Shown here one piece after another: positions 6,664-6,727 of a stretch of 6,727 nucleotides of DNA. Source of the DNA: Armatimonadota bacterium (GTDB lineage Bacteria > Armatimonadota > HRBIN16); the NCBI GenBank assembly GCA_028275265.1, contig JAPWUZ010000147.1, positions 1 through 6,727 on the forward strand, in the 5' to 3' direction. The notes beneath the pieces were generated by a model. That model saw nothing but the letters and a program-made list of their open reading frames with translations. It made no database searches and was not told the DNA's origin. The translations under genes were made by a program, and so were the position numbers. How positions within the stretch are numbered: position 1 is the stretch's first letter; every line of letters starts with the position of its first letter.

Positions 6664-6727
6664 ATGGACCGGAGCATCCTGGAAGTGTTCGACAACCCTT
6701 ACCCGGACAGAGATTACCTAATTAAAC
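6664..6727 (+). CDS. queF: Probable NADPH-dependent preQ0 reductase QueF, N-terminus only (3' partial)
   Basis: Only 21 codons lie in the window (MDRSILEVFDN, then PYPDRDYLIK). The pattern I-L-E-x-F-x-N-P-x-P-x-R-D-Y matches the N-terminal segment I recall for short-form QueF proteins, which reduce 7-cyano-7-deazaguanine (preQ0) to preQ1 in queuosine tRNA modification in the cytosol. The catalytic Cys and Asp lie beyond the window, so activity cannot be judged. GGAGG at 6653-6657, six bases before the ATG, is a strong ribosome binding site. Function appears unrelated to the upstream module, so this probably marks the edge of the operon. The identification rests on a short motif. Confidence 0.65.
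   Translation, partial: MDRSILEVFDNPYPDRDYLIK

Noticed and set aside
6129..6695. A 188-codon minus-strand frame covering the end of the exported protein gene and the intergenic gap
   Set aside because: It would run antisense through the beta-rich C-terminus and the queF start, and shows no recognisable domain.
1..6727. Type III-E CRISPR (Craspase) locus suggested by the CHAT-TPR and sigma combination
   Set aside because: No repeat-spacer array and no Cas7-11-like or other Cas gene is visible, and the CHAT protein has an NB-ARC domain, which Csx29 lacks. Only the signalling logic is comparable.

Overview
The window holds a compact, same-strand run of four overlapping genes followed by the start of a housekeeping gene. 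In order they are: an extracytoplasmic-function (ECF) type sigma factor with an unusual long C-terminus, whose start lies upstream of the window; an unrecognised 382-residue protein with an anti-sigma-like N-terminal segment and a beta-rich C-terminus; a 1002-residue protein combining a CHAT caspase-like protease, an NB-ARC/STAND ATPase and a tetratricopeptide (TPR) array; and a 458-residue exported protein that may be anchored in or associated with the outer membrane. The first 21 codons of a likely queF (queuosine biosynthesis) close the window.

The four genes overlap by 11, 8 and 4 bases, so they are almost certainly one transcript with coupled translation. The domain content suggests one signalling or defence module. 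The STAND/TPR part of the third protein would sense a signal and switch on its CHAT protease, and the sigma factor would provide a transcriptional output. The second protein sits where an anti-sigma factor or protease target would be expected. The logic resembles the type III-E CRISPR-associated trio (TPR-CHAT protease Csx29, its substrate Csx30, and an RpoE-like sigma factor), but no CRISPR array or Cas effector is visible here. The fourth protein carries a signal peptide and would extend the module to the cell envelope. The wiring is inference; the domain assignments of genes 1 and 3 are well supported by visible motifs.

The host is a bacterium with moderately high GC (roughly 55-60% by eye). 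The signal peptide plus an amphipathic beta-rich C-terminus ending in aromatic residues fits a diderm (Gram-negative type) envelope. The combination of long sigma factors, CHAT/STAND/TPR proteins and this codon style would suit Armatimonadota, Cyanobacteria-related or similar lineages, but the window has no decisive taxonomic marker. Apart from the 46-base gap before the last gene there is no noncoding DNA, and no RNA genes, insertion sequences or CRISPR arrays were seen.
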